Origin: JAIOSM01 sp023143455 | Lineage (GTDB): Bacteria; Desulfobacterota; Desulfobacteria; Desulfobacterales; Desulfobacteraceae | DNA: 64,000 nt | Direction of reading: 5' to 3' | Assembly (NCBI GenBank): GCA_030632885.1 | Contig: DAOVTW010000013.1 | Coordinates: forward strand, 1 to 64,000 | Shown: positions 1-9,467 of the stretch, one piece after another | Layout of the letters: each line of letters begins with the position of its first letter | Position numbering within the stretch: the stretch's first letter is position 1 | Notes under the pieces: model-generated | The model's input: only the letters and a program-made list of their open reading frames with translations | What the model was told of the DNA's origin: nothing | The model's database searches: none | Program-made: the position numbers and the translations under genes

Positions 1-17
1 ATCACAGCGAAGAAGCT

Positions 18-49
18 GTCACGACCCATGCGATAGTGTGTATTGAATC
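18..49 (+). repeat. Decayed CRISPR repeat at left edge of array
   Basis: The 32-nt segment matches the array repeat at 26 positions. Changes fall at repeat positions 6, 7, 16, 17, 24 and 31. The changes at 7 (C to A) and 17 (G to T) restore a base pair in the hairpin, while 6 and 16 break pairs; 24 and 31 lie in the handle. It is followed by a normal-sized 34-nt spacer. Only 17 nt of window precede it, so the array may continue to the left. Confidence 0.85.
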
Positions 50-2828
50 TTGAAATTGCTTGCGGGGTTCCATCAGGTGATGTGTCACTCCCCATGCGGG
101 AGTGTGGATTGAAACCTTGTCCTCATTGTGGTTTTATGCAAGAGCTTATGTCACTCCCCATGCGGGAGTGTGGATTGAAACATTAGCTGATTATATAATA
201 TGGGCAAAAGAGGTTGGTCACTCCCCATGCGGGAGTGTGGATTGAAACCTGCAAGTACAAGCTCCTGCATATATTCTTTTTCGTCACTCCCCATGCGGGA
301 GTGTGGATTGAAACAGGAGTTGATTCAAGAGAAAGTCCTGTATTAATAAGTCACTCCCCATGCGGGAGTGTGGATTGAAACCATATTCATGATTTTATCC
401 TTTCATTTGTATCAAGTCACTCCCCATGCGGGAGTGTGGATTGAAACTGCTGTGTCCTCTAAAGCCAATCCATAATAAACGTCACTCCCCATGCGGGAGT
501 GTGGATTGAAACCAACATCAAAAGCAAACGTATCATATAAACCACGTCACTCCCCATGCGGGAGTGTGGATTGAAACTTGTGTAATAAGCTTGACCCCAT
601 AAACAATAGTGAGTCACTCCCCATGCGGGAGTGTGGATTGAAACTCTTTTTAAATTTAATTTGAGATATTGTCATTAGGTCACTCCCCATGCGGGAGTGT
701 GGATTGAAACTTCTTTAATTCCATAGATGTTGCTGGACAATAATTTGTCACTCCCCATGCGGGAGTGTGGATTGAAACAGAAGATGGTGGTATTAATACT
801 TTTGCTCAAAACGTCACTCCCCATGCGGGAGTGTGGATTGAAACAGGGTAATGCCCACTTAATTTTTTAATACCTTTGTCACTCCCCATGCGGGAGTGTG
901 GATTGAAACTTATAAATCTTGTCCAGGACTCTTATTCGATGTTGGTCACTCCCCATGCGGGAGTGTGGATTGAAACTCGTTTTTAGATAAGAGAATGGTC
1001 TTTAGATACGTCACTCCCCATGCGGGAGTGTGGATTGAAACTGGTGGTGCAAGTGGTCACACCTATGTAGAGAATTGTCACTCCCCATGCGGGAGTGTGG
1101 ATTGAAACGGTCTTGAATTGTCAGATATTGATCAGATCCCTGGTCACTCCCCATGCGGGAGTGTGGATTGAAACATGGAAGACTCCAGGAATGATCTTGG
1201 ATTAATCAGTCACTCCCCATGCGGGAGTGTGGATTGAAACATTTTTTCCATAATGAATGCACTTGTCGAATCAAGTCACTCCCCATGCGGGAGTGTGGAT
1301 TGAAACCCTCTTCAACCGACAGGGTAAGTCTTGTTTTAAGTCACTCCCCATGCGGGAGTGTGGATTGAAACGGGTAATATATTATTATTATTCTCTACTA
1401 TACCTGTCACTCCCCATGCGGGAGTGTGGATTGAAACAATTATAGCATTTTTTATAGCATATGGCATTGCGTCACTCCCCATGCGGGAGTGTGGATTGAA
1501 ACTTGCATATGTAGCTCACGAGCTTGAAAAAATAAGTCACTCCCCATGCGGGAGTGTGGATTGAAACCTAAATTAGTATAACCGTTTTCAATATTATCAG
1601 AAGTCACTCCCCATGCGGGAGTGTGGATTGAAACATCTGAACCTCGTTATTTCTACCACCAAGAGATTGTCACTCCCCATGCGGGAGTGTGGATTGAAAC
1701 AGGAGTTGATTCGAGAGAAAGTCCTGTATTAATAAGTCACTCCCCATGCGGGAGTGTGGATTGAAACTTTTAATTTGTAATGTGTGGTTTATCGATTCTA
1801 TGTCACTCCCCATGCGGGAGTGTGGATTGAAACTAATATTGCAATTGACGATAACAATGAATATTATAGTCACTCCCCATGCGGGAGTGTGGATTGAAAC
1901 ATTTTCTGACCATCAGGCAATCGCCTTGATTCGCGTCACTCCCCATGCGGGAGTGTGGATTGAAACACAAGCACCTACAGTACGCATACCACGATGGTCA
2001 TGTCACTCCCCATGCGGGAGGGTGGATTGAAACTATACACGAAAGTGAGAAAAAAGTGGGTGCTATGTCACTCCCCATGCGGGAGTGTGGATTGAAACTT
2101 CTGCTCTCAATAGCATCAGCCATGTTTTCTGTGAGTCACTCCCCATGCGGGAGTGTGGATTGAAACATTTTATCCCCTGTCTGCCACATATAGGGCAGAG
2201 TCACTCCCCATGCGGGAGTGTGGATTGAAACAGCTAAAAGGTCACCACATGAGGAAATGAGTTTAGGTCACTCCCCATGCGGGAGTGTGGATTGAAACAA
2301 GCAACTAATAATCATCGAATGTTTGAATTTAAGTCACTCCCCATGCGGGACTGTGGATTGAAACAAATATATCTCCCGAATTAAAAATAGTACAATCAGT
2401 CACTCCCCATGCGGGAGTGTGGATTGAAACAGATAGATTAAGATGGGTGTGCAAAGATATTATGTCACTCCCCATGCGGGAGTGTGGATTGAAACGTGGT
2501 ATGCCCGAGCGAGGATATTTTGTCCACAGCGTCACTCCCCATGCGGGAGTGTGGATTGAAACAAGCAAGAGTATCCAGCCACAGCCAGCGAGGCTTGTCA
2601 CTCCCCATGCGGGAGTGTGGATTGAAACTGGGGCTGCGGCTGATCTACTTAACGCTAATATTGTCACTCCCCATGCGGGAGTGTGGATTGAAACAGCACA
2701 TTGTAGCGGAGATGTGTATAAAAAGTTTAAGTCACTCCCCATGCGGGAGTGTGGATTGAAACCCGTGATCTCCCACTTCCCATCCGCAGGAGTAATGTCA
2801 CTCCCCATGCGGGAGTGTGGATTGAAAC
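18..2828 (+). CRISPR. Type I-C-like CRISPR array, 42 good repeats plus one decayed repeat
   Basis: A 32-nt repeat starting GTCACTCCCC and ending GGATTGAAAC recurs from 84 to 2828 with unique spacers of 33-36 nt. I count 42 copies: 40 identical, and two with single changes (T20 to G at 2002-2033, G19 to C at 2333-2364), each breaking one stem pair. A 26/32 match lies at 18-49, 34 nt before the first good repeat. Repeat positions 3-9 and 15-21 form a 7-bp hairpin with a 5-nt loop, and the 3' end TGGATTGAAAC matches the 11-nt crRNA handle cut by Cas5c in type I-C systems. That puts the sense strand on + with the leader to the left, outside the window. No cas gene is visible here. Short open frames inside the array are artefacts of the repeat. 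Confidence 0.98.
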
Positions 2829-3408
2829 CGTTTGACTGGAACAATTATAATGAGTCATGTGACCTGGAAGATCAAATTGAGGCATATCATAAATAGCAAT
2901 AGCTATAATCTTTTAGTGATGAACCTTGAGAAAATACTGAAGGTTCATCTTTTATTTTTTTCTGATTGCTGGGATATATTGTTTTTGTGTTCAAATTATT
3001 CAAAACGAAAACAAAATAATGTCTGATAATTGCAGGTAATTGATGTTAAAATTACAGGAACATCTTGAATTGTTCAGGAAGCTCTAATTACCTCTTGACA
3101 TATCATATACCCCCTTTTGGGAATGGTAAGATATAATAAAAGGTTGCTACTGATGGCACAATTTTTAAAGAAAAATATTGATCAAGCACAGAGAAATTTT
3201 TTAATTTTTCTTTATGATAAAGAAATAGAAATATTTACTTTTTCTGATATAGGAAAAAATTGGTTTTCACGAAATTGTATTGAGTTCTTTAAACCTTTTC
3301 ACGTTTTTATATAGGAGTTTTTTGCTTTTTCTCACAAAATATAGTATTTATTAGGTAAACTTTGAATTTACTAACCTGCCACTTTATTTAGATTTTTATT
3401 CATGATAT
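2829..3408. other. Gap between CRISPR array and ClC gene
   Basis: Apart from the hairpin terminator near 2918-2960, I see no convincing gene. Two short open frames on the + strand (2832-3026 and 3117-3314, about 65 codons each) lack a ribosome binding site and recognisable motifs. The region is very A/T-rich. It presumably carries the promoter of the ClC gene, but I cannot place it. Confidence 0.5.
2918..2960 (+). terminator. Rho-independent terminator after the CRISPR array
   Basis: A perfect 10-bp stem (GATGAACCTT at 2918-2927, AAGGTTCATC at 2940-2949) with a 12-nt loop is followed at once by a T-rich run, TTTTATTTTTTT. It sits about 90 nt after the last repeat and points rightward, matching array transcription from left to right. 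Confidence 0.7.
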
Positions 3409-5256
3409 ATGAGTATTCACTTTTATCAACTATTACAATCAAAGATCAAATATATGTTTAATACAGTAAAAAAATTGGCAGGTCATGAAGTAAAAATTGC
3501 TGGAAAATGGCTATTCAATTTTGTTTTAATTGGTATAATAGCAGGCATAGGCTCCATTGTTTTCCATTACCTGTGTGACATTGGGATGCATTTTTTTCTT
3601 GATTTAATGGCAGGATACCGGCCGGATCTTCCCACTGGAGAACATCATATTTTAAAACCAACAGAGACTTCCTTTGAAAAAATGCGCTGGATGCTTTTTT
3701 TCCTGCCGGCATTAGGCGGTCTTTTCAGTGGCTGGCTTGTTTATACATATGCTCCTGAAGCTGAAGGTCATGGTACTGATGCAGCAATTGAGGCTTATCA
3801 TTTTAAGGGCGGTTTCATACGAAACCGAATACCTTTTATAAAGACTATTACTTCTGCTGTTACTTTAACCACTGGTGGATCAGGTGGACGAGAAGGTCCC
3901 ATTGCACAAATTGGTGCAGGCTTTGGATCTTTTCTTGCCACAAAACTAAAGCTTTCTGACAGAGAACGAAGAATCATGATGGCCGCCGGGATTGGCGCAG
4001 GAGTCGGCAGTATATTCCGGGCACCATTGGCGGGTGCACTCTTTGCCGCAGAAGTATTATACAGAGATCCTGAATTTGAATCTGAAGTTATAATCCCTGC
4101 CGGGATTTCTTCTGTTGTAGCATATTGTTTATTCTGCCTTGTTTTTGGCTGGGGTTCTCTTTTTTCTTCTCCAAATTTTGTATTTCAAAATCCATTGGAA
4201 CTTGGTCCTTACATAGTTCTTGCATTGGTACTTGTTGCATTTGGCATTCTTTATATTAAATCATTCTATGGTGTAACAGAAATATTCAAAAATCTTCAAG
4301 TCCCAAATCATATTAAACCTGCAATTGGTGGACTTGTAACAGGAACAATAGGTTTTTTTCTACCATACACACTTGCTTTTGGATATGGAATGATCCAGAA
4401 GGCAATATTTAATGAAATATCAATTACAATACTTCTTTTCCTTGCAATTGGTAAAATTGTCACCACTTCTTTTTCCATAGGTTCCGGTGGCAGTGGAGGT
4501 GTTTTCGGACCTTCGGTAGTTATAGGCGGAGCGTTAGGAGGTGTTGTAGGGAAAATTTTTTATAAATTCTTTCCAAACATTGTCTCAGACCCGGGTGCTT
4601 TTGTTATTGTCGGCATGGCTGGGTTTTTCACAGCGGTTTCCAACACTCCAATTTCCACAATTATTTTTGTAAGTGAGATGACAAATTCCTACCATCTCCT
4701 TCTTCCAAGCCTTCTTGTATGTTCTCTTTGTTACCTTGTTTCACAAAAATGGACAATATACAAAAAACAGGTGAAAAACAAAGCAGCGTCTCCAGCCCAT
4801 GCTGGTGAATTTATGATGGATATTCTTCAAACTATTCAAATTAAAGATCTAATGCACCGTGTAAAAAAAGTAAAATGTGTTAATGAAAAAATGACTTTCA
4901 GTGAGTTTAAAAAATTCTTTTCAAGTACAAAACAGCATTACTTCCCGGTAATTAATAACCAAGACAAATTTATCGGAGTTTTTTCATCAACAGATATACG
5001 TGAGGTTATATTTACTACCCATCTTGAGGATCTGATTGTAATGAACGATATAATGACTTCAGATATTATAACAATTACACCAACAGATCATCTTAATACT
5101 GCACTCCTAAAATTAACAGAAAAAAATATAGATGCTCTACCTGTGGTACAGGAAGATGATGATCAGCTTTTAATCGGATTAATTTACCGGCGTGATGTAA
5201 TAGCACACTACAATGAGCATATTAAAAAGATACAAAAGGATGCAAATAATTTGTAA
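3409..5256 (+). CDS. ClC-family chloride channel/transporter with two CBS domains
   Basis: A polytopic membrane protein of 615 residues. The ClC filter motifs are clear: GGREGP at about 159-164, with the gating Glu near 162, and GSGGSGGVFGPS in the later filter loop. The GSGIP-type motif reads GHGTD, a variant in which the central Ser is His. The last about 140 residues, after the final membrane helix, form two CBS domains, which in this family bind adenine nucleotides and tune gating. Ion selectivity, and channel versus Cl-/H+ exchange, cannot be read from sequence. No good ribosome binding site marks the start; Met at 3454 is an alternative. It is followed 27 bp later by dciA. Confidence 0.95.
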   Translation: MSIHFYQLLQSKIKYMFNTVKKLAGHEVKIAGKWLFNFVLIGIIAGIGSIVFHYLCDIGMHFFLDLMAGYRPDLPTGEHHILKPTETSFEKMRWMLFFLPALGGLFSGWLVYTYAPEAEGHGTDAAIEAYHFKGGFIRNRIPFIKTITSAVTLTTGGSGGREGPIAQIGAGFGSFLATKLKLSDRERRIMMAAGIGAGVGSIFRAPLAGALFAAEVLYRDPEFESEVIIPAGISSVVAYCLFCLVFGWGSLFSSPNFVFQNPLELGPYIVLALVLVAFGILYIKSFYGVTEIFKNLQVPNHIKPAIGGLVTGTIGFFLPYTLAFGYGMIQKAIFNEISITILLFLAIGKIVTTSFSIGSGGSGGVFGPSVVIGGALGGVVGKIFYKFFPNIVSDPGAFVIVGMAGFFTAVSNTPISTIIFVSEMTNSYHLLLPSLLVCSLCYLVSQKWTIYKKQVKNKAASPAHAGEFMMDILQTIQIKDLMHRVKKVKCVNEKMTFSEFKKFFSSTKQHYFPVINNQDKFIGVFSSTDIREVIFTTHLEDLIVMNDIMTSDIITITPTDHLNTALLKLTEKNIDALPVVQEDDDQLLIGLIYRRDVIAHYNEHIKKIQKDANNL

Positions 5257-5283
5257 TGGTTCCATTATTCAAGGTGGTATATT

Positions 5284-5601
5284 TTGGACAAGAATAATAA
5301 AAACGATCTAACGCATATCAGCAATATCCTTGACACAACACTTAAAAATTATCGCCCAAAATCAGATATGGAAATGACCAGGATATGGGACACTTGGACA
5401 GAATCTGTAGGAAATGAAGTTGCGAAAAATACCAAGCCTTCAGCTTTTAAAGATGGGGTTTTGATTGTCAATGTATCAAGTTCAGTCTGGATGCAGCATT
5501 TAAAATTTTTAGAAAAAGATATGATTTCAAATATAAACCAGAACTTTAATAAAATGCTTGTTAAAAAAATAAGATTTAAAATTGCAAAGCTTCATAACTG
5601 A
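5284..5601 (+). CDS. dciA: DciA-family (DUF721) helicase-loader protein
   Basis: A 105-residue protein matching the DUF721/DciA family: an N-terminal helical segment, then the core with a Trp-rich stretch (RIWDTWTESVG) and the V-x-V-x-S-S-x-W-x-Q-x-L strand-helix motif. DciA proteins load the replicative helicase DnaB in bacteria lacking DnaC or DnaI; the role here follows from the family. The start is TTG at 5284, backed by AAGGTGG about 6 nt upstream. The 3' end overlaps the next gene by 20 nt, suggesting coupled translation, and dnaX and recR nearby give a replication/repair setting. Confidence 0.85.
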   Translation: MDKNNKNDLTHISNILDTTLKNYRPKSDMEMTRIWDTWTESVGNEVAKNTKPSAFKDGVLIVNVSSSVWMQHLKFLEKDMISNINQNFNKMLVKKIRFKIAKLHN

Positions 5602-6274
5602 ATTTTTTAATCATATAACAATCAATCAACCTCAAAAAGGTTACAGGTTCTCCATTGACCCTTTTCTTCTCTGCTCGGAAATACCACGTCTTACAAATCA
5701 GACAGTTCTTGATATTGGTTGCGGTTCCGGGATAATCCCCCTTATCCTAAAATTTAAAAATCCTGGTGTGAAAATATTTGGTATTGAAATACAAAAAGAA
5801 CTTGTTAGATTTGCAAAAGAAAATGTTGAAAACAATTCAATGGGACAAAGCATAAGAATAACATGCAAGGATATCAAAGAAACCTATCCCCAAGATTTTT
5901 CCAGACAAATCGATATAATTGTATCAAACCCTCCATATAAAAAAAAGAGTAGTGGCAGACTAAACCCTGACAAACAAAAAGCCATTGCAAGGCATGAAAC
6001 CAAGCTCAATATAAATGAACTTATGAAATGTTGTAAAAGACTTCTTTCTCCAAAGGGCAAAGTATTTATCATCTTCCCTGCAGAACGTATCTTAGACCTT
6101 ATTTCTAATATGAATGAAAACAATATAAAGCCTTCAACAATAAAATTTGTTCATACAAAAAAAAACAAGGCGGCAAAATTTGTTATTGTTTCAGCAATTA
6201 ACAATGGAATCAATTTACCTGTAATTACACCACTACTTAATATTTTTAATCCCCCAAATCTTGACTTATCTTAA
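5582..6274 (+). CDS. tRNA1(Val) adenine-N6 methyltransferase-like (TrmN6/YfiC family)
   Basis: A 230-residue class I SAM methyltransferase. The SAM-binding loop reads DIGCGSGIIPLIL and the N6-adenine signature is NPPY, followed by a basic loop. The N-terminus (ITINQPQKGYRFSIDPFLL) is typical of the TrmN6/YfiC family, which methylates A37 of tRNA1(Val); HemK/PrmC-like proteins also carry NPPY but have a different N-terminal domain. The start is probably TTG at 5582, overlapping dciA by 20 nt; no clear Shine-Dalgarno is visible. tRNA-Ser follows 36 bp downstream. Confidence 0.8.
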   Translation: MQSFITEFFNHITINQPQKGYRFSIDPFLLCSEIPRLTNQTVLDIGCGSGIIPLILKFKNPGVKIFGIEIQKELVRFAKENVENNSMGQSIRITCKDIKETYPQDFSRQIDIIVSNPPYKKKSSGRLNPDKQKAIARHETKLNINELMKCCKRLLSPKGKVFIIFPAERILDLISNMNENNIKPSTIKFVHTKKNKAAKFVIVSAINNGINLPVITPLLNIFNPPNLDLS

Positions 6275-6310
6275 GAAAAAGTATATTTAACTTTTAAAAT
6301 TATTCAACAA

Positions 6311-6401
<91 letters not shown>

Positions 6402-6430
6402 TAAAGCGAGACCGGAGAAGAGCATTCCAT

Positions 6431-8089
6431 ATGGCATACCGTATGACATATAAAGTATTAGCATTAAAGTACAGACCACAGACATTTAAAGATGTAATTG
6501 GTCAAAAACAAGTAACTACTACGCTTGAGAATGCAATTTCAGCAAACAGAGTTGCCCATGCTATTTTGTTTACAGGTCCCCGAGGAACTGGCAAAACCAC
6601 TACAGCCCGTATCCTTGCCAAAGCCTTGAATTGTGAAAAAAGATCTGGTTCTGAACCCTGTAACAATTGCACTTCCTGCAAAGAAATTACATCAGGCCAT
6701 TGTGCTGATGTTTTTGAAATTGACGGTGCATCTAATAACAATGTTGACCAGGTAAGAGAATTACGTGGAAATGTTGCATATTTGCCTGCCTCTTGCAAAT
6801 ACAAAATATATATTATTGACGAAGTCCATATGCTCAGTTCTGCAGCATTTAATGCACTCTTAAAAACTCTTGAAGAGCCTCCGGAACATATACTTTTCAT
6901 TTTTGCCACAACAGAGCCACACAAAATACCTGCTACAATTCTTTCAAGGTGTCAGAGACATAATCTTGGAAGAATTGCCATTAAAGAGATTGCTGATAAT
7001 ATAAAAACCCTTTGTGAAAAAGAAGGATATTCAATATCTGAGAAAAGTGCCAATGTCATTGCTGCTGAAGCAGATGGGTCAATAAGAGATTCTTTAAGCC
7101 TTACTGATAGAATTTTATCTGCAGCCACTACAAATGAAATAGATCATGATTCAATATTAAGAAGCTTAGGCCTGATAGATATGAGCTTGGTATTTGAAGT
7201 GTCAAATGCAACAATCAGGGCTGATGGTGCAAAAATTATTGAAATTATTGATAAAGTTAATGACTCAGGGCTTGATTTAAAAAAATTCTATTCTAATCTA
7301 ATCAAACATTTCAGAGATCTTGTTGTAGTTAAAATTTGTGGAGAAAATGCTGATTCCATTGATATTTCTGATTATGAAAGAAATCAATTAAAACAAACAG
7401 TTACAAATGTTTCTAAATCATATTTAACATGGCTTTTAAATAGCTTACTGAATGAAGAAACAATGATAAAATTTTCTTCACACACTAAAACTGCAGTTGA
7501 GATGGCTCTGTTAAAACTCCTCCAAATAAGAGAAGGTGTGGATGTTGATGAAATAATATCAAAACTTGATCTTCTTAGCACAAAAGTAGACATTATTAAA
7601 AGGACAAAAACAGATAGCAATACTGATACACCTAAAGCTGAACCTCCTCATAGAGCGACTGCTGCAATGCCTGAACCTGAATCAATTGCTGAATCTATTG
7701 TTCCCTTCCCTGAATCCCATCCTGAACCTGATGAAAATAAAACCTGGGAAGGATTTTTAAAAATTATTGAGGGGAAATACCCTTTTCTAACTGCTATTTT
7801 TAAAAAAGACTCGCTAATTAATATTACAGACCAGGAAGTACATGTCGAACTAAATTCTTGCACAGCATTTGAAATTTCAAGATATGAACAGCAAAAAAGT
7901 GCCATTAATGAGCTATGCAAAAATTATTTTGGCTCAAATGTTAAACTAACAATACTTTCAAAACCAACTTTAAAACAAGAGGGACCAAAAGAACAATCTT
8001 TTTCTCAAAAAAAGCAAGAAGCCATGAATCACCCTCTTGTTGCTGATACAATGAGGATATTTAACGGCACGCTTATTGATATAAAATAA
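6431..8089 (+). CDS. dnaX: DNA polymerase III subunits gamma and tau
   Basis: A 552-residue clamp-loader ATPase. From the N-terminus: Walker A GPRGTGKTT, a four-Cys zinc module (C...CNNCTSC), Walker B DEVH and the sensor motif SRCQ, then collar and tau-like C-terminal regions joined by a Pro/Glu-rich linker. I start it at ATG 6431 because GGAGAAG lies 10 nt upstream and the N-terminus (MAYRMTYKVLALKYRP) fits the family. The frame runs open further upstream, but that part lies inside tRNA-Ser. ATG 6443 is a weaker alternative. It heads a dnaX-ybaB-recR order common in bacteria. Confidence 0.97.
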   Translation: MAYRMTYKVLALKYRPQTFKDVIGQKQVTTTLENAISANRVAHAILFTGPRGTGKTTTARILAKALNCEKRSGSEPCNNCTSCKEITSGHCADVFEIDGASNNNVDQVRELRGNVAYLPASCKYKIYIIDEVHMLSSAAFNALLKTLEEPPEHILFIFATTEPHKIPATILSRCQRHNLGRIAIKEIADNIKTLCEKEGYSISEKSANVIAAEADGSIRDSLSLTDRILSAATTNEIDHDSILRSLGLIDMSLVFEVSNATIRADGAKIIEIIDKVNDSGLDLKKFYSNLIKHFRDLVVVKICGENADSIDISDYERNQLKQTVTNVSKSYLTWLLNSLLNEETMIKFSSHTKTAVEMALLKLLQIREGVDVDEIISKLDLLSTKVDIIKRTKTDSNTDTPKAEPPHRATAAMPEPESIAESIVPFPESHPEPDENKTWEGFLKIIEGKYPFLTAIFKKDSLINITDQEVHVELNSCTAFEISRYEQQKSAINELCKNYFGSNVKLTILSKPTLKQEGPKEQSFSQKKQEAMNHPLVADTMRIFNGTLIDIK

Positions 8090-8121
8090 AAATATCTAAT
8101 AAATTTTAGGAGTAATAGAAT

Positions 8122-8430
8122 ATGAAAAATATGAGTTCAATGATGAAACAAGCTCAAAATCTTCAAAAAAAAATGATTGAAACCCAACAAGATCTTGCGA
8201 CCAAAACTGTAGAAGCAACAGCAGGCGGCGGCATGGTAAAAGTTATTGCAAATGGAGGGCAAAAGATCGAATCAATTGAGTTAGAAAAAGAGGTTGTTGA
8301 TCCTGAAGATATTGAAATGCTACAAGATCTGATTCTTGCAGCAGTTAATGATGCTTTAAAAAAATCCCAGGACATGGTTGCTTCTGAAATGAATAAGCTT
8401 ACCGGCGGAATGAACATACCCGGTTTATAG
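8122..8430 (+). CDS. ybaB: YbaB/EbfC nucleoid-associated protein
   Basis: A 102-residue protein of the YbaB/EbfC family. It has an N-terminal Met/Gln/Lys-rich helix (MSSMMKQAQNLQKKM), the central beta sheet with the AGGGMVKV stretch, and a C-terminal helix ending in a Gly/Met-rich tail. Family members form dimers that bind DNA and compact the nucleoid. The gene has a plausible TAGGAG ribosome binding site and sits between dnaX and recR, its usual place. The length is normal. Confidence 0.95.
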   Translation: MKNMSSMMKQAQNLQKKMIETQQDLATKTVEATAGGGMVKVIANGGQKIESIELEKEVVDPEDIEMLQDLILAAVNDALKKSQDMVASEMNKLTGGMNIPGL

Positions 8431-8476
8431 GGCAAACAGAATTTTTACTATTTATCATAATTAATAAAGTAATATA

Positions 8477-9070
8477 TTGGACCTTTATCCAAAACCTGTT
8501 TTAAGACTGATACAAAGTTTTTCAAAACTTCCGGGCATAGGCAAAAAGACTGCGGAAAGACTTACACTTCATCTGTTGCATACTAAAAAAAATGAGGCTG
8601 AAACTCTTGCTAAAGCCCTTGTGGAGCTTAGAAAAAATATTCGATTATGCTCACACTGCTTTGCATTAAGCGAAAACAGTAGATGTAAAATATGCTCTGA
8701 CCAATCAAGAGATATGTCCTTAATTTGTGTCGTTGAAAATCCGAGTGATATGAATGCGATTGAAAAAGCCAATGCGTTTTCAGGACTTTATCATGTACTC
8801 GGAGGAGCACTTTCGCCTATTGACGGTATTGGACCAGATGAGTTGAGAATTAAAGAACTTATTTTAAGGATAAAACAGAAAAATATACAAGAAGTCATTA
8901 TTGCTACCAGTACTGATGTTGAAGGCGAATCAACTGCTTCATATATTGCTGAAAAACTTAAAAGTATTAAAGTTACACGGATTGCTTCAGGTATTCCAAT
9001 TGGCGGTGATCTCAAATTTGTTGATCAACTGACCATGCAAAAGGCAATCAAGGGAAGATATGGTTTTTAA
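8477..9070 (+). CDS. recR: Recombination protein RecR
   Basis: A 197-residue RecR of normal length. It has an N-terminal helix-hairpin-helix (KLPGIGKKTAERL), a four-Cys zinc finger (CSHC...CKIC) near residues 57-72 and a Toprim domain with the acidic motif VVENPSD. RecR works with RecF or RecO to load RecA on gapped DNA. The start is TTG at 8477: the N-terminus aligns with other RecR proteins from there, although the ribosome binding site is weak. Its end overlaps the next gene by 11 nt. Confidence 0.96.
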   Translation: MDLYPKPVLRLIQSFSKLPGIGKKTAERLTLHLLHTKKNEAETLAKALVELRKNIRLCSHCFALSENSRCKICSDQSRDMSLICVVENPSDMNAIEKANAFSGLYHVLGGALSPIDGIGPDELRIKELILRIKQKNIQEVIIATSTDVEGESTASYIAEKLKSIKVTRIASGIPIGGDLKFVDQLTMQKAIKGRYGF

Positions 9071-9467
9071 AGTTTTAAAAGGAGAGGATATTTTTCAATG
9101 CCTGGAGTGTGGTGCCTGTTGCAAGGGCTTTGGTGGCACTTATGTTTCAGAAAGCGATGTAAAAAAAATCTCAAAATATATTGATATTATCCCTGAAATA
9201 TTTATCCAAAAATATTGTGCAATATCTGGATCCAAATATGTTCTAATTCAAGGCAAAGATGATAATTGCATATTTTATAGTAAAAAGAAACAATGCACTA
9301 TACATCCTGTAAAGCCATATATGTGCAAAGCATGGCCTTTTATTAAAACTATCATATCAAACCCTGAAAACTGGAACGCTATGGCTGGGTCATGCCATGG
9401 CATGACAAAGGATATAGAGCATAGTATTCTTAAAAAAATTTTAAGATATGAAATTGAATTACTTTGA
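9060..9467 (+). CDS. YkgJ-type Cys-cluster (zinc/iron-chelating) domain protein
   Basis: A 135-residue protein with the Cys pattern of the UPF0153/YkgJ family: CLECGACCKGFGG near the N-terminus, then CTIHPVKPYMCKAWPF in the middle and a late SCHGM. Family members are thought to bind zinc or an Fe-S cluster; no reaction is established. AAGGGAAG precedes ATG 9060 and the gene overlaps recR by 11 nt, so it is probably co-translated with it. Its 3' end overlaps the convergent motB by 9 bp. Confidence 0.8.
   Translation: MVFKVLKGEDIFQCLECGACCKGFGGTYVSESDVKKISKYIDIIPEIFIQKYCAISGSKYVLIQGKDDNCIFYSKKKQCTIHPVKPYMCKAWPFIKTIISNPENWNAMAGSCHGMTKDIEHSILKKILRYEIELL

Noticed and set aside
1257..2896. Several 60-170 codon open frames inside the CRISPR array, on both strands
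   Set aside because: They are repeat units read as protein (recurring TPHAGVWIET, LPMRECGLK or SIHTPAWGV) and have no independent coding evidence.
2832..3314. Two short + strand frames after the CRISPR array as genes
   Set aside because: There is no ribosome binding site, no motif and strongly A/T-biased composition; one overlaps the terminator.
7890..8020. Poly-A runs near the dnaX 3' end as a programmed frameshift for gamma
   Set aside because: A-runs are common in this A/T-rich gene; they lie too near the C-terminus, and no stimulatory hairpin was seen.
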